Below are positions 37,977-48,929 of a DNA stretch of 64,000 nt, piece by piece (positions within the stretch are counted from its first letter, which is position 1; each line of letters begins with the position of its first letter). The stretch is from Lutraria lutraria (taxonomy: Eukaryota > Mollusca > Bivalvia > Venerida > Mactridae), in NCBI GenBank assembly GCA_964023205.1, contig OZ026844.1, positions 24,092,934 to 24,156,933 on the forward strand, in the 5' to 3' direction. The translations under genes were made by a program, and so were the position numbers. The notes under the pieces were generated by a model. It made no database searches. It had not been told where the DNA came from and saw nothing but the letters and a program-made list of their open reading frames with translations.

Positions 37977-38048
37977 GCGACCGGGAATCGAACCCGGAAT
38001 GCCGGGTTACAAATTCAGTGCACTAACCACTGGACCACGGATGTGGCT
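37977..38048 (-). mobile_element. tRNA-like sequence (Thr-type arm), probably pseudogene or SINE head
   Basis: On the minus strand GTGGTCCAGTGGTTAGTGC (box A) and CGGGTTCGATTCCCGG (T arm and box B, good stem) are present, with TTTGTAA in the anticodon-loop position. The acceptor arms do not pair well. A related copy lies at 45617-45697. Possibly a tRNA gene, more likely derived. Confidence 0.4.
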
Positions 38049-38734
38049 GTGTGTGGCACTGTGTGGCTGATAATACAACTGTCTAACCTCAGGATCAAAC
38101 CCTGTTCTTCAAGCGCTATCAGCGCTTTGATTAAAGAAACTGCCATTAGGAACTAATTTACAAAATAGTTTCCTCCCATGAAACAGAGTAAAGTATAAAT
38201 ACAACAGTTTAATATATCGACGAGTTGATCACTAATTTGAAAATAAGAAAACACATCATGCTCGATGTTATAAAATCCATTAAAAGTCTCGTATTAAACA
38301 AATCTTACAAAAATTACGTTTTCAAAACATGGAAAATCAATTTTCAGTATTTGTAACTGCAGCTACTCTGACAGTACAGGACTCTTAGTCTAAGTCTTTT
38401 GCTAAAACAAACGATAGTTCTGCATAGATAAAGGAAACTTTATTGTAGTGTGAATAAGAGCCATTTCTAACCAGACACTTTTAAAATTCCATTTTCTCGA
38501 ATATATTGAAGTAACAGACCTGTGATGGTAAAATTGTAACGAAATCTACATAAAACAACATAATCCAACTAATAATTACCTTAAGTTAAAAAAAGATTTG
38601 TCACAAAATTCGGCCCTATTCAACTGGTATAAGAAGGCATATTTATAACTCTTCGTTTCGGTGAAAAAACACCATTTTTGGACTTGATTTTTATCAAAAT
38701 CAAGTCCTTTGTAATCATTGACTTATATTACTAT

Positions 38735-39706
38735 CGCTGGACTCCATAACAGCTTGGTTAAAAGAATGCCACATAAAGGAAATAGTACGCAACTAAATGG
38801 TATGTTTATATAGAAGTATCTGGAATCTTTCCCCAATTAAGTGTGTCAGATCTAAATACATTTCAAATCATTCTATTGTAACTACATGGAAAGAGTCATG
38901 TATCTAAATAAGTGCTTGTCGGTAGATACATGAGATTTTCAAATGCGTAGAATTAAAACCGCGTATTCACTGTCCAATAAAATATCTTGCCGTAAAAGTA
39001 GTTCTACTTTCGGTTTTCGTTCGATAGTTCAGAAAAATCTCCACGGACGTATTCATGCATTTGCAACAATCTACCATCGATGTGTGTGTTTTGTGCCTTT
39101 CTAACATTTCTTAATATTACAAAGCGAATTCTCATTTAATCGTATTCCGTGATATTCACACCAACTAGTGTTATTTTGATGACGGAATCGCTATTTATAG
39201 ACTCACTCCCCGCAGTGGCTAGTAGCAAAGCGTAACCGATGTGGGGAGTTTGATTTATCGAAGGTTGAATGTTAAAACTGCGGCTTAAGAATAATAATTC
39301 GAGTCGCTAAATACGAACGTAAATTACTGGATACGTGCTTTTAAAATTTACTGTTTAAGAGTTCCTTTTACGCCAGATTATTTAGAATTACATAATCACG
39401 TCTGAATTGCATGCAACATCGGGTTAACTATAGGTCATATAGGTCTTACTCTACTGTGTCAGGACCTTTTTTATTTGAGTGACCCTGAATGTGTTCAATG
39501 CGACGATGTTCTGTTGTGTTAAAACCAGAAGAATCAATGTTTGTATTTACTGCATATGACCTGCATTACAATATGAATGAAAAATCGGTCCGTAATTTTA
39601 AATGTTAAAATATTTGTATGGGCTCGAACGATGTGGGTACACATTTCTCTCTTTTGTCTCGTATGGTGAAAATCAAGTCCGACAGTACTTTCAGTACTTT
39701 GATTTA
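38735..39706 (+). repeat. Dispersed repeat D, copy 1
   Basis: It contains, in order, GACTCCATAACAGCTTGGTT, CAATTAAGTGTGTCAGATC, GTAGAATTAAAACCGCGT, CTCACTCCCCGCAGTGG, AAACTGCGGCTTAAGAATAA, ATCGGGTTAACTATAGG, TTGAGTGACCCTGAA and GACAGTACTTTCAGTACTTT. All but the first are found, in order, in copy 2 (41400-43600) or, inverted, in copy 3 (62752-63425). No protein motif is visible. It looks like a non-autonomous or long-decayed mobile element. Confidence 0.75.
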
Positions 39707-39875
39707 TTTAGATAACAATATTTCTTCGCTGCAAAAGAATCTATTCACGACGAATTCCAACACAGATGTACATTTATCTGTGAAATTTTAATATTGAGTT
39801 CTTTTCTTCTCGGGGTCAACTCGCAGCCCCCTCCCGCAATCTCCTAGATCTGGAGCAGGCCCTTGTGCTGGAATG

Positions 39876-40124
39876 GGTGACCTCCGTGGTCGAGTGGTTA
39901 AGGTCGCTCATTTCAAATAACTGTAACCTCTCACTGATAGAGGGTCGTGGGTACGAGTCCCGCTACGACCATGACTCTTTATGTGAGAAAGTAGGCAGTT
40001 GCTTACGGAGTATGGGAGTCTAGTACTGGTTCTTCCAAGCAGCGATGATTAGGTGAACTGTCCGCCTCATATGACTCTGACTGTTGACAAGGGGCGTAAA
40101 ACCCGATTTAAACAAACAAACAAA
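39876..40124 (+). mobile_element. tRNA-derived SINE, complete-looking
   Basis: The head has CCGTGGTCGAGTGGTTAAGG (box A, Ser/Leu-like) and GGTACGAGTCCCGC (box B). A body follows with ATGTGAGAAAGTAGGCAGTT and TACTGGTTCTTCC, and the end is AAACAAACAAACAAAAG. Length about 250 bp fits a SINE. Confidence 0.8.
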
Positions 40125-40248
40125 AGATACATGTTGGATTTCCTAATGTTTACGCCGTTCTACAACACGTATGAGGGGAGAAAAAGAAGATGTATAATTA
40201 TGGTCCTAGAAGACACAAATATGAGGCGCGTACATGTACTTATGATAT

Positions 40249-40548
40249 GCCCGCCCGGTTAGCTCAGTGGTTAGAGAGTTTGTCTACTGATCAAGAGGTT
40301 GTGAGTTCGAATCTAGGGCGAGGCTCACACTGTCCTTGAAACATTTGACTGAAGATATTACATCCTATGTTAAATTGTCTCCCATTTCTGAATTAATATG
40401 AGGGGTAGCTTGGTTAGAATGATGTTGGTACTGGTTAAGGCCTAAATGAAATCCAGGTAAGCTGGTTAGGATAACTACACGTCACGATATGACTGAAATA
40501 ATGTTGATAATGGCGTTAGATCCGACGAAATAAAAAAAAATGAATAAA
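40249..40548 (+). mobile_element. tRNA-derived SINE, second family, copy 1
   Basis: The head has CCGGTTAGCTCAGTGGTTAG (box A) and TGTGAGTTCGAATC (box B). The body has CAAATGTTTCAA-like and GGTAGCTTGGTTAG segments, and it ends ATAATGTTGATAATGGCGTT then a short A-run. A reversed copy is at 52050-52330. Confidence 0.8.
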
Positions 40549-41399
40549 ACTTATAATATATCCGGATTTGTGAAATAATTCTTACTGCAGAATTAAGGAG
40601 TGTATTCATTATGATCAATCATGTGTAATCTATTACTTAGCAACTAATACAAATGTATAAAATTAATTACATTGTAAAGTTTATTAACAACTGTAACTAA
40701 TCCTAATCGACTAAATCACTCACTGGTGATCCTGTAAATTAACACAGCATGCGATTTCTTTATGTAAATAATCAGTCGTATAACGGAAACTTTGTATTTT
40801 TATGTTGATATGTGAGAACAGATTGTATTGTTAGTGTCTTTACACTCCTATTTCGATAATTTCATAAATAACTTGTATGTTCCTGGATTCTATAAGTGTA
40901 CGTCATGTTTCTTCATTTATGTGATCTTAATTAATCACAGCTAAACGTCTTTAATGAACAATTAATTTACAACATCCGTACAGGTTTGACTGTAAAATAA
41001 AGTCAGAAAGTGAAAATATTGAATTAATTTGATTATTGGTGCGTTAGTCTGGCACTCTGTTAATTAATGCTTGCTTAGTTTGCAGGCAAAATCAAGAAAA
41101 TTGTTACTGTGATTATGTACAGACACGTTCTATGGTGCAGTTTGCCAGCAGTATATTTTATAGTGTCACTTAAGAAACATTCCGAGTTTCAATGTCTGAA
41201 AGGCTTTTTTAAGTTGCCGGTATATACGTATATTACGAGTAAATATTCTTGAATTAATTTTGACAATGATGAAATTCTATTGGTTCTTAAACCGAGCTCC
41301 ACTATAAGTACTTGTTACCTAACGCGTCTGAAAATTAAGAACATAATTCAACAGACTGGAATTATTCATCGCTATATAATCGTATACTAGTACCTGACT
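40549..41399. other. Intronic sequence, nothing recognised
   Basis: AT-rich without repeat or gene. Confidence 0.35.
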
Positions 41400-41468
41400 A
41401 CATTCCTCAGACTCCATAGCAACTTGGTTAGAAACAAAGCCGTACAAGGAAATTGTACTCAACTAAAT

Positions 41469-42333
41469 AGTGTGATTATATAGATGTGTAGCTGTGTGAT
41501 TATATAGATGTGTAGCTGTGTGATTATATAGATGTGTAGCTGTGTGATTATATAGATGTGTAGCTGTGTGATTATATAGATGTGTAGCTGTGTGATTATA
41601 TAGATGTGTAGCTGTGTGATTATATAGATGTGTAGCTGTGTGATACATAGATGTGTAGCTGTGTGATTATATAGATGTGTAGCTGTGTGGTTATATAGAT
41701 GTGTAGCTGTGTGATTATATAGATGTGTAGCTGTGTGATTATATAGATGTGTAGCTGTGTGATTATATAGATGTGTAGCTGTGTGATTATATAGATGTGT
41801 AGCTGTGTGATTATATAGATGTGTAGCTGTGTGATTATATAGATGTGTAGCTGTGTGATTATATAGATGTGTAGCTGTGTGATTATATAGATGTGTAGCT
41901 GTGTGGTTATATAGATGTGTAGCTGTGTGATTATATAGATGTGTAGCTGTGTGATTATATAGATGTGTAGCTGTGTGATTATATAGATGTGTAGCTGTGT
42001 GGTTATATAGATGTGTAGCTGTGTGATTATATAGATGTGTAGCTGTGTGATTATATAGATGTGTAGCTGTGTGATTATATAGATGTGTAGCTGTGTGATT
42101 ATATAGATGTGTAGCTGTGTGATACATAGATGTGTAGCTGTGTGATTATATAGATGTGTAGCTGTGTGGTTATATAGATGTGTAGCTGTGTGATTATATA
42201 GATGTGTAGCTGTGTGATTATATAGATGTGTAGCTGTGTGATTATATAGATGTGTAGCTGTGTGATTATATAGATGTGTAGCTGTGTGATTATATAGATG
42301 TGTAGCTGTGTGATTATATAGATGTGTAGCTGG
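41469..42333. repeat. 24-bp minisatellite, about 36 copies
   Basis: Unit GTGTGATTATATAGATGTGT then AGCT. Variants GTGTGATACATAG (41641, 42121) and GTGTGGTTATATAG (41689, 42169) are each 480 bp apart, showing a 20-unit block duplication. The unit length is a multiple of three, so the minus strand is open for more than 200 codons (NHTATHLY repeat), which is an artefact. The founder sequence is part of repeat D. Confidence 0.96.
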
Positions 42334-42364
42334 GTGGTACAATGTATATTGTATTTATGAAATG

Positions 42365-42460
42365 GCTGGGATATTCACCAGTCCGATTAACTCAGTTGGT
42401 AGAGTAAGCAGGAGGCCCCGCATCGGGTACATTATTTTTTCCTCATCGTATTACATTTGG
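42365..42460 (+). mobile_element. tRNA-derived SINE head, truncated copy
   Basis: CCGATTAACTCAGTTGGTAG (box A) then AGCAGGAGGCCCCGCAT, lacking the box B region present in the copy at 42600. Confidence 0.65.
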
Positions 42461-42599
42461 GCGTGAGTGTGTGACTAGCCTTGGAATCCTAGAGCTAGGG
42501 TGAATCAAATGACTGGGTTAGTTTAAAAGCATGTGGTTGTCGCGATAATTTACTTTGAATACAAAGGAAGGAGGAATGTAGCGGTGTGGCTTATTGTAT

Positions 42600-42700
42600 T
42601 ATAAATTGGCTGGAATATTCACCAGCCCGATTAACTCAGTAGCTGACTTGCAAGCAGGAGGTCGCGGGTTCGAGCCCCGCATTGGGTACATTATTTTCCT
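42600..42700 (+). mobile_element. tRNA-derived SINE head, second copy
   Basis: CCCGATTAACTCAGTAGC, then ACTTGCAAGCAGGAGG, then GTCGCGGGTTCGAGCCCCGC. The T arm is perfect. The same left flank (TATTGTAT, TGGCTGG, ATATTCACCAG) precedes both copies, so they arose by local duplication. Confidence 0.7.
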
Positions 42701-43600
42701 CCTCCAGTTACAGGTGTATCTGGTATATTTCCTCAATTAAGTGTGTCGGATCTAAATATATTTCAAATCGTTTTATTATAACCACATGGAAAGAGTAATG
42801 TATCTAAATAAGTGCATGTCGGTAAATACATGACATACTTATTCAAATGCGTAGAATTAAAACCGCGTCGGATCTAAATATATTTCAAATCATTTTATTA
42901 TAACCACATGGAAAGAGTCGTGTATCTAAATAAGTGCATGTCGGTAAATACATGAGATATTGAAAATGCGTAGAAATAAAACCGCGTACTTTACACGAAA
43001 TGGCGACGTAAACATCGAGTTCATGTCGTGTAACCTGCAGAAGTCGAATGTTTAAACTGCGGCTTACGAATAATAAATCGAGTTGCTAAATAAGAACGTA
43101 AAATCGTTGTGGGCTTAAAATAATAGTTACAAAGTTCATTTTATGCAAGATTATTTAGAATAATGTGATAATGTCGGAATCTCGTGCAAAATCGGGTTAA
43201 CTATAGGCCCTACTTTTTCAATCAATTATCATAGTGCCAGGGTCTTTTTTGAGTGACCCTGGTCGTGTTCAATGCGGTGATGTACTGTTGTTTACTTATG
43301 TGCTATTCACTTATTTGTGTACTTAATGCAATTTCATTACTTGTCTTAATTTAATGTGTTGTTTCCAATTTTTTTTGTCTTTTTCTTAAATGCTAAGAGA
43401 CTAGTAATTAAGCGTATGTCCTTCTTCAGTGTCAAACACATATATGCCTGACATTAATTATATATAAATGTTAAGTCGGTCTATTAGTGTAAATGTTTTA
43501 AATATTTGCATGGGTACGAACGAAATGGGTACATATTTATCTATTTTGCTCATTATGGAAAAAATCACGTTCTGACAGTACTTTCAGTTCTTTGATTTTT

Positions 43601-44354
43601 ATATGTACATAAGTACATTCTCTGCATTTATAATATAAATGTACATTAAACAATAAGCTTGTCAAGTGCGATCGAATAAACAGGAATTAAAGATTATTAC
43701 TGTTAATTAAAAGGCAGCCATAATTGACCTATTCTGGATGAAAATTTGGGTCAGGAAAGATGTCTTGGTTCAAAAGAGTTCACCTGTTGAAATTCTAAAA
43801 GAGATTTAGAAAAACTTTTCATAATTCTAAAAGGAACATTTTATCTTGACAATAAAGATTTTTTACCCTTCGTAAGTGTATCAAGTCGACCTTGATGTGA
43901 TTTTATACCAAACTGAACACCTGTAATTAACCCTTGGCTTTTATTCACAAACATTCTTTTTCTTCTATGTTAACAACGTTATTATCTTAATTTAGTTCAT
44001 AATCTATGAATTTTGCTCAAAGTTAAAACATGTGTACCTTGTCATATTCTTTTAGATATTTTTGTTATCAAACAATAATTTATGGTTCTTAGATTCGTTT
44101 TCACTGTTAGACGAAAGTTCTGGAAAAAAATCTTATACTTTTAAGTCAAAACTGGGTAAATCTGAGATAATTTCGATATAACAAGACAATTTTTTTGTAA
44201 TTGTTTTTTCTCTCGATATTTCGATATATCTTGTGAAATTCCTGTCTTGATTAATTTTTAACCAATTATAGGTAAGAGTGCATATTTGGGTGTATTTTGT
44301 AAACAAGAAAGCTAAAAGCAACATTAGCGACCGAAAATTTCTTATTACAAAGAA
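43601..44354. other. Intronic sequence, nothing recognised
   Basis: AT-rich; no motif or repeat was noticed. Confidence 0.35.
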
Positions 44355-44510
44355 ATTCAAAAAATGCATCCTAACCGCCTTAGTGCTCGGCTCATTTTAG
44401 TCGTTCTTCGAAACTAAGAAGTTAGAACACTGGTTATATATTCTATATATATATATTTTTTAAATCCTTGTCATTGATTGTATAAGAAAGTGGAACTAGC
44501 ACTAGTAAAG
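44355..44510. repeat. Dispersed repeat shared with 17924-18055
   Basis: GCATCCTAACCGCCTTAGTG, AGAACACTGGTT, TATTCTATATAT and TTGTATAAGAAAGTGGA align in order with 17924-18055. Confidence 0.55.
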
Positions 44511-44744
44511 ACCAGTGTGAGAAAAGACTCAGATTGGTTTATAAATGAATCGATACCGAAACAATACGGCAGACCAATCCGCTACTATAAATACAATTGT
44601 GATGTATTCCTTTACTACTCTGGTATATTTTATGGACAATTTATGATGGCATCGTGCAAAGTGGGCAATAAAGACGAGGAGAAAATGAATTATAATGCCG
44701 ACAAAGGTCTGTCTATACTGCATTCATATTTCAAATCATGGTGA
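44511..44744 (+). CDS. Unrecognised open segment, possible exon
   Basis: The frame is open from about 44478 (no ATG; first codon TTG) to TGA at 44742-44744. It encodes a compact, charged and aromatic sequence including DSDWFINESIPKQYGRP, YYKYNCDVFLYY and KVGNKDEEKMNYNADKGL. Composition is more protein-like than other intronic ORFs, but no domain is recognised and its left part overlaps a dispersed repeat. Could be a relic exon. Confidence 0.2.
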   Translation, partial: TSVRKDSDWFINESIPKQYGRPIRYYKYNCDVFLYYSGIFYGQFMMASCKVGNKDEEKMNYNADKGLSILHSYFKSW

Positions 44745-44807
44745 ACCGACATTTGTCGATACAAGATTACCTGACATTAAAGAATGAGACAGAAATTAGT
44801 GATCGTT

Positions 44808-45446
44808 CTCTGATAAACCTGCTGATATACTTGTCTGATAAACCTGCTGATATACTTGTCTGATAAACCTGCTGATATACTTGTCTGATAAACCTGCTGA
44901 TATACATGTCTGATAAACCTGCTGATATACATGTCTGATAAACCTGCTGATATACATGTCTGATAAACCTGCTGATATACATGTCTGATAAACCTGCTGA
45001 TATACATGTCTGATAAACCTGCTGATATACATGTCTGATAAACCTGCTGATATACATGTCTGATAAACCTGCTGATATACTTGTCTGATAAACCTGCTGA
45101 TACACTTATCTGATAAACCTGCTGATATACATGTCTGATAATCCTGCTGATATACATGTCTGATAAACCTGCTGATATACATGTCTAATAAACCTGCTGA
45201 TATACTTGTCTGATAAACCTGCTGATATACTTGTATGATATACTTGTATGATAAACCTGCTGATATACTTGTATGATATACTTGTATGATAAACCTGCTG
45301 ATATACTTATCTGATATACTTGTATGATAAACCTGCTGATATACTTATCTGATATACTTGTATGATAAACCTGCTGATATACTTGTCTGATATACTTGTA
45401 TGATAAACCTGCTGATATACTTGTCTGATATACTTGTCTGATAAGT
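44808..45446. repeat. 25-bp minisatellite, about 25 units
   Basis: Unit TGATAAACCTGCTGATATAC then WTGTC, spaced 25 bp (44821, 44846). From about 45230 a 15-bp piece (GATATACTTGTAT) is inserted between units, giving a 40-bp composite repeat to the end. Confidence 0.95.
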
Positions 45447-46229
45447 ATAAATGTTTCAGTGGCTTTGTTCAGTTATATAGGGGCCGACGGCGACCGGTTC
45501 ACCAAACAAGTTACATTGAACTTTGTTCTAATTAGTACAAACTTAGCCTTCCACAGTGAACCGACAACTCCACATATGGAGGAATATCAACATTTATGAC
45601 CAATTTTTCATAGAAGACCTGTCGTGAACATGATTCGAACCAGAACCGCCGGGTTACAAATCCGCACACTAACCATTGGACCACTGCCGCGGTCCCTTGC
45701 TGAGTACAGCAAAGACAACAAACTAGAAACACTGTCAGTATAGCCTTTACAAAATATTGCCTAAAGATGATAGTAAAGCATTTCATTTTAAGTTACTATT
45801 TTTTTGTAACGTTTTATCCCTCATGATTTTGTGTTCTTTATTTCTGTTTTATGTCGTGTTCGTTCCGTGTTTATTTCTTTCATTTCGGTTCATTATCGAA
45901 TGAGATAATTTCTCCCTATTTTATCATTGTGTATTGTACGTTATTGAAGAATTGACTCCTCTTGAAATCAGTCTCGTCCAAAACATGAATCATTACTTCA
46001 GATTAGCATGGTAAAAACTGAATGACTGCAGTACCAAAGACTCAAAGGTCTCTTGGTTTTTTACTAAATGCAGATTTTCATGATCTTCAATTATCAATTT
46101 TAACAACCTGGCACCGGCCCTAAACTTTGCAACAGCAGGACAAATCATACCTTAAAATTTCGAAAGGTATCTTAGAAATAAAAAAATACAATATATCCAA
46201 TTTTGTTGGTCATGTAAAAAAGCTCCTAC
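45447..46229. other. 5' end of the GPCR intron
   Basis: Apart from the tRNA-like piece at 45617-45697 and the donor at 46229, nothing is recognised. Confidence 0.4.
45617..45697 (-). mobile_element. tRNA-like sequence related to 37977-38048
   Basis: Minus strand: CAGTGGTCCAATGGTTAGTG (box A), TTTGTAACCCGGC (anticodon region), GGTTCGAATCATG (decayed box B). Confidence 0.4.
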
Positions 46230-46675
46230 CTGTCAACCATGATTAGCACCACATACCAAACGGATAGAAAACTGCAGACGTAAGTTACATAGATCATCAC
46301 ATGGCACCATATTGGACTATGTCCATAAACCACACCTATACGACCACCACCTAGCCAGCTGAGCAGTAGGGAGGCCAGGAATCCAGTGTCCGAGATACTA
46401 AGAGCAGCAATGTAGATGCTCGAACTTTGATTACCAAAACTGGTGAACACAAACACTTTGAAAGACAGCATGTTCCCTAAAATCCCTATGATACATATCA
46501 AAGGTATTCCATACGTGTACAATCCTCTTGTGAATTGTTCCAATGTGTCGATTTCTTCCGGAAAAGTTAAGTTTCTTGTGTCGTTCATTTTGTAATTAAT
46601 GCTTACATAGTCGTTGTATGTTTTAAGGCACGAAAAATCGACCAACTCACATTCAACGTCCAAATTTTTGCCCAT
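46230..46675 (-). CDS. Class A GPCR, exon 1 (N-terminus to TM3)
   Basis: First coding exon of the same receptor. The ATG at 46675-46673 is the first in-frame ATG after an in-frame TGA about 66 nt upstream, so no further coding exon is needed. Residues 1-50 form an extracellular tail with sequons N31-D-T and N35-L-T. TM1 has the GILGN motif (N68, position 1.50). TM2 has SISD (D96, position 2.50). W123-C124 is the usual TM3 start and disulfide cysteine, and the exon ends in VDR of the DRY motif. The donor reads GACAG|GTAGGA, leaving phase 2 (AG). Exon lengths 446 and 742 nt sum to 396 codons including stop, and the reading frame, membrane topology and DRY motif all join correctly to 2008-1267. 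Action is expected at the plasma membrane through heterotrimeric G proteins. A neuropeptide-like ligand is an inference from the family. Confidence 0.92.
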
Positions 46676-47729
46676 TACTTTAATGCAACCTAAAAGTATA
46701 GCATTTGACCCTGGATCGGATAGACACTCGTTTATTCATACATTCATGATGTCGTTTCAACACTATGTAACATACCAACATCAACTGTTTGTCACAAAAC
46801 GCACTATAGTTGGAAGAACTCAGAGTTTATGAACGGAAAAAATGATGATTAATCAGTACATTGCGCATTTAATGCCTATCCAATTGAAAACCGCAAAAAT
46901 CCCGACCTTGAAATCAAACATAATTTTTGTAACCTTTTCAAGATTATGACTCCTTGTCGTTGCACCAAATTCGACAGGACACAAATTTTAACAGCATTTA
47001 AATTGTTAAGTATATTTCAAAAGAAGACGAATTGAATGTTTTACCCGACGAACTACACCTCTTAAAATCAAGAGATTTTTAACATTGTATAAAAAACTCA
47101 ACGGCTGATTTTCTTTTCGATTTTGATGATATATTGTAGACCTACATTGATGATATATTGTAGGCCTACATTACTAAGCCATTCACTAAATTCAATGTCT
47201 TCTATCAACGTATGCAGTTTATTATTCCTGATGCTATCATCAATTTCCTGGTTAAATAAATGTATAAAAAAGAATCTATAATATATTACACAAGAAGAAT
47301 ATCACGTGGTAAAGGTTACAATACCCCCAAAAATAAATTAATCTATGCCATATTACTTAACCAAGTAACACATGAATTAACAATCATATTTTATCAACAT
47401 TTTCCCCCTAAAAATCGAAATCTAAATAAGTCCAAAATGTCATACATTCTATGGATTATATATCCTGCGGTTCACATTATGATCAAGAAGCTAAGATATG
47501 TTATGCTCAACTCCACAACAGCAATCCACAACAGCTGGTATAGCAACTAATCACGCTAGTTCATTCCTGTATTTCGATGTAACGTCGAGACGTCTTGAAT
47601 AACCACTGAAAACTTCCAATACAAGTTCTAGTCCAGTGTTGTTCGGCGATACTGCAGTATCACAGGTTATCCAGAAATGAATTGGTTTGAGTTTCTTTGA
47701 CGTAAAAAGCATTTTGTTGTTTTTCAGTA
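46676..47729. other. 5' flank of the GPCR gene
   Basis: Contains the receptor 5' UTR and presumably promoter, but no TATA box or start site can be placed with confidence. An in-frame TGA about 66 nt upstream of the ATG limits the coding start. A short duplication (GATGATATATTGTAGRCCTA) lies at about 47126-47170. Confidence 0.4.
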
Positions 47730-47906
47730 CAGTCAAACCTGTGAACAAAGGCTACCTTTGGGAAAAACAAAATGTGGCCTTTATTGACAGGTGGCTTTTA
47801 TTCTGAGGTCATTTTGTTCTCAATAATTAATGACGGGTTTTAAAGAATGACTTTATTCACAAACTGGCCTTTTTTCGGAGGTGGTTGCTAACGCAGATTA
47901 GGCTTG
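47730..47906 (+). mobile_element. MITE family 2, copy a
   Basis: TA-flanked, 177 bp. Left end CAGTCAAACCTGTGAACAAA; complemented right end CAAGCCTAATCTGCGTTAGC. The interior repeats GGCCTTTATTGACAGGTGGC and related GCCTTTATTC motifs. Confidence 0.8.
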
Positions 47907-48301
47907 TATTTTGTGTCTTTAGAAATCATGGACATAGCATTCTTTTGATCCATTTTTACGTTCTAAATATTAGTTAATTAATTAAGAAATGGAATTAAGA
48001 AAATAATAAATTGAACATAATTCAATGATCAGAGAATTTCTTCGACAGATGTTGTCTTTGAAAGCAACTTCCAATGTTAATCTAGATTAAGATTAGTGCT
48101 AAATGGAGTATTTTAGTGCATAATGTTTGCTGTAAATATAAATTGGAACCATCTATCTAAATCATAAAAAGCGTTACATAACATAATCGTAAATAAATCA
48201 AGTAGGAAGAAAAGTTCATATTTAAACTGTCTACGGGGTGCTCTATTCAAGTTAGAAACAGGTCAATTCCTTGCACAGTTTGATAACATACCGATTCTGT
48301 A

Positions 48302-48480
48302 CAGTAAAACATGGGAACAAGGGCCACATTGGGATAGACAAAAGTGTGGCCTTTATTGACATGTGGCCTTTATTCGTAAGGTAATTCTGTTCTAAGTAAC
48401 CAATGACTGATTTTAGAATAATTGCCTTTACTGATAGGGCGGCCTTTATTCAAAGGTGGCCACTAACACTGTACTGACTG
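48302..48480 (+). mobile_element. MITE family 2, copy b
   Basis: TA-flanked, 179 bp. Left end CAGTAAAACATGGGAACAAG; right end GTGGCCACTAACACTGTACT then GACTG. Four GGCCTTTATT-like motifs lie inside. It is 396 bp from copy a, in the same orientation. Confidence 0.8.
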
Positions 48481-48929
48481 TAATACCATATATGAATCTA
48501 AATGAAAAATAGCGAATATTGAACTGGCGATCCTGTGGTACAATAAACATTCTGTATTCAACTAGTTGATTTTTTCGAGCCCGTCGGCCTAACGTATTAT
48601 GTGTTATATTGTAATCCAATAACCCGATTGTGCAATTGGATTCCACGATTTTGCAATCATAAAACGACGAGTTTTACAACTACGTGCCATTTTTTATTAC
48701 CGCCAGACAAATAAAACAAGGATCACGAGATACCAGAGCAATTTTCAATCGTTCTTTATAACTCTGGATTGCTTGCAAACATTATTTCATACGTTCTATG
48801 TATGTTGTTAGTATGTGTGTTTCTTGATATAAGCCAAAGAATCAATCATTCTACACTTAAAAGTTAAAACATTGCAATGAACTCCGCCACGAATGGAATT
48901 CATGAAAACAAGAGTTTTTTCATGAACTA

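Larger units (their letters stand above)
41400..43600 (+). repeat. Dispersed repeat D, copy 2, interrupted
   Basis: It starts with GACTCCATAGCAACTTGGTT and CAACTAAATAG as in copy 1, then is interrupted by the 24-bp array (41469-42333) and two SINE heads (42365-42700). It resumes at CAATTAAGTGTGTCGGATC, where a segment of about 130 bp (GGATCTAAATATATTTCAAA to AAAACCGCGT) is tandemly duplicated, and runs to CTGACAGTACTTTCAGTTCT. Confidence 0.75.
2009..46229 (-). other. 44.2-kb phase-2 intron of the GPCR gene
   Basis: The intron runs from donor GTAGGA (46229) to acceptor TTTTCAG (2009) and splits the Arg codon of DRY. An intron at the DRY triplet is a recurrent position in rhodopsin-like receptors. 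It contains most of the repeats listed here. No alternative receptor exon with TM or DRY-like sequence was seen inside it, and no other gene is strongly supported inside it. Confidence 0.88.

Noticed and set aside
37977..38048. Functional tRNA-Thr gene on the minus strand
   Set aside because: The T arm is good, but the acceptor and anticodon stems pair poorly and a second decayed copy exists at 45617; a SINE-related pseudo-tRNA is more likely.
39876..39965. Functional tRNA-Ser or tRNA-Leu gene
   Set aside because: Boxes A and B are present, but a SINE body and AAACAAACAAAC tail follow directly.
41459..42342. Minus-strand ORFs of 222 and 240 codons
   Set aside because: The 24-bp unit has a stop-free reading in these frames; the peptide is an eight-residue repeat with frame changes where unit variants occur.
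44767..45182. Overlapping minus-strand ORFs in three frames (YQQVYQTSISAG-like)
   Set aside because: The 25-bp unit rotates the frame; all three frames give the same repeated peptide, so no gene.
47260..47550. 96-codon plus-strand ORF upstream of the GPCR
   Set aside because: Composition is that of translated AT-rich DNA (many I, K, N, Y), and no motif or conserved context is visible.
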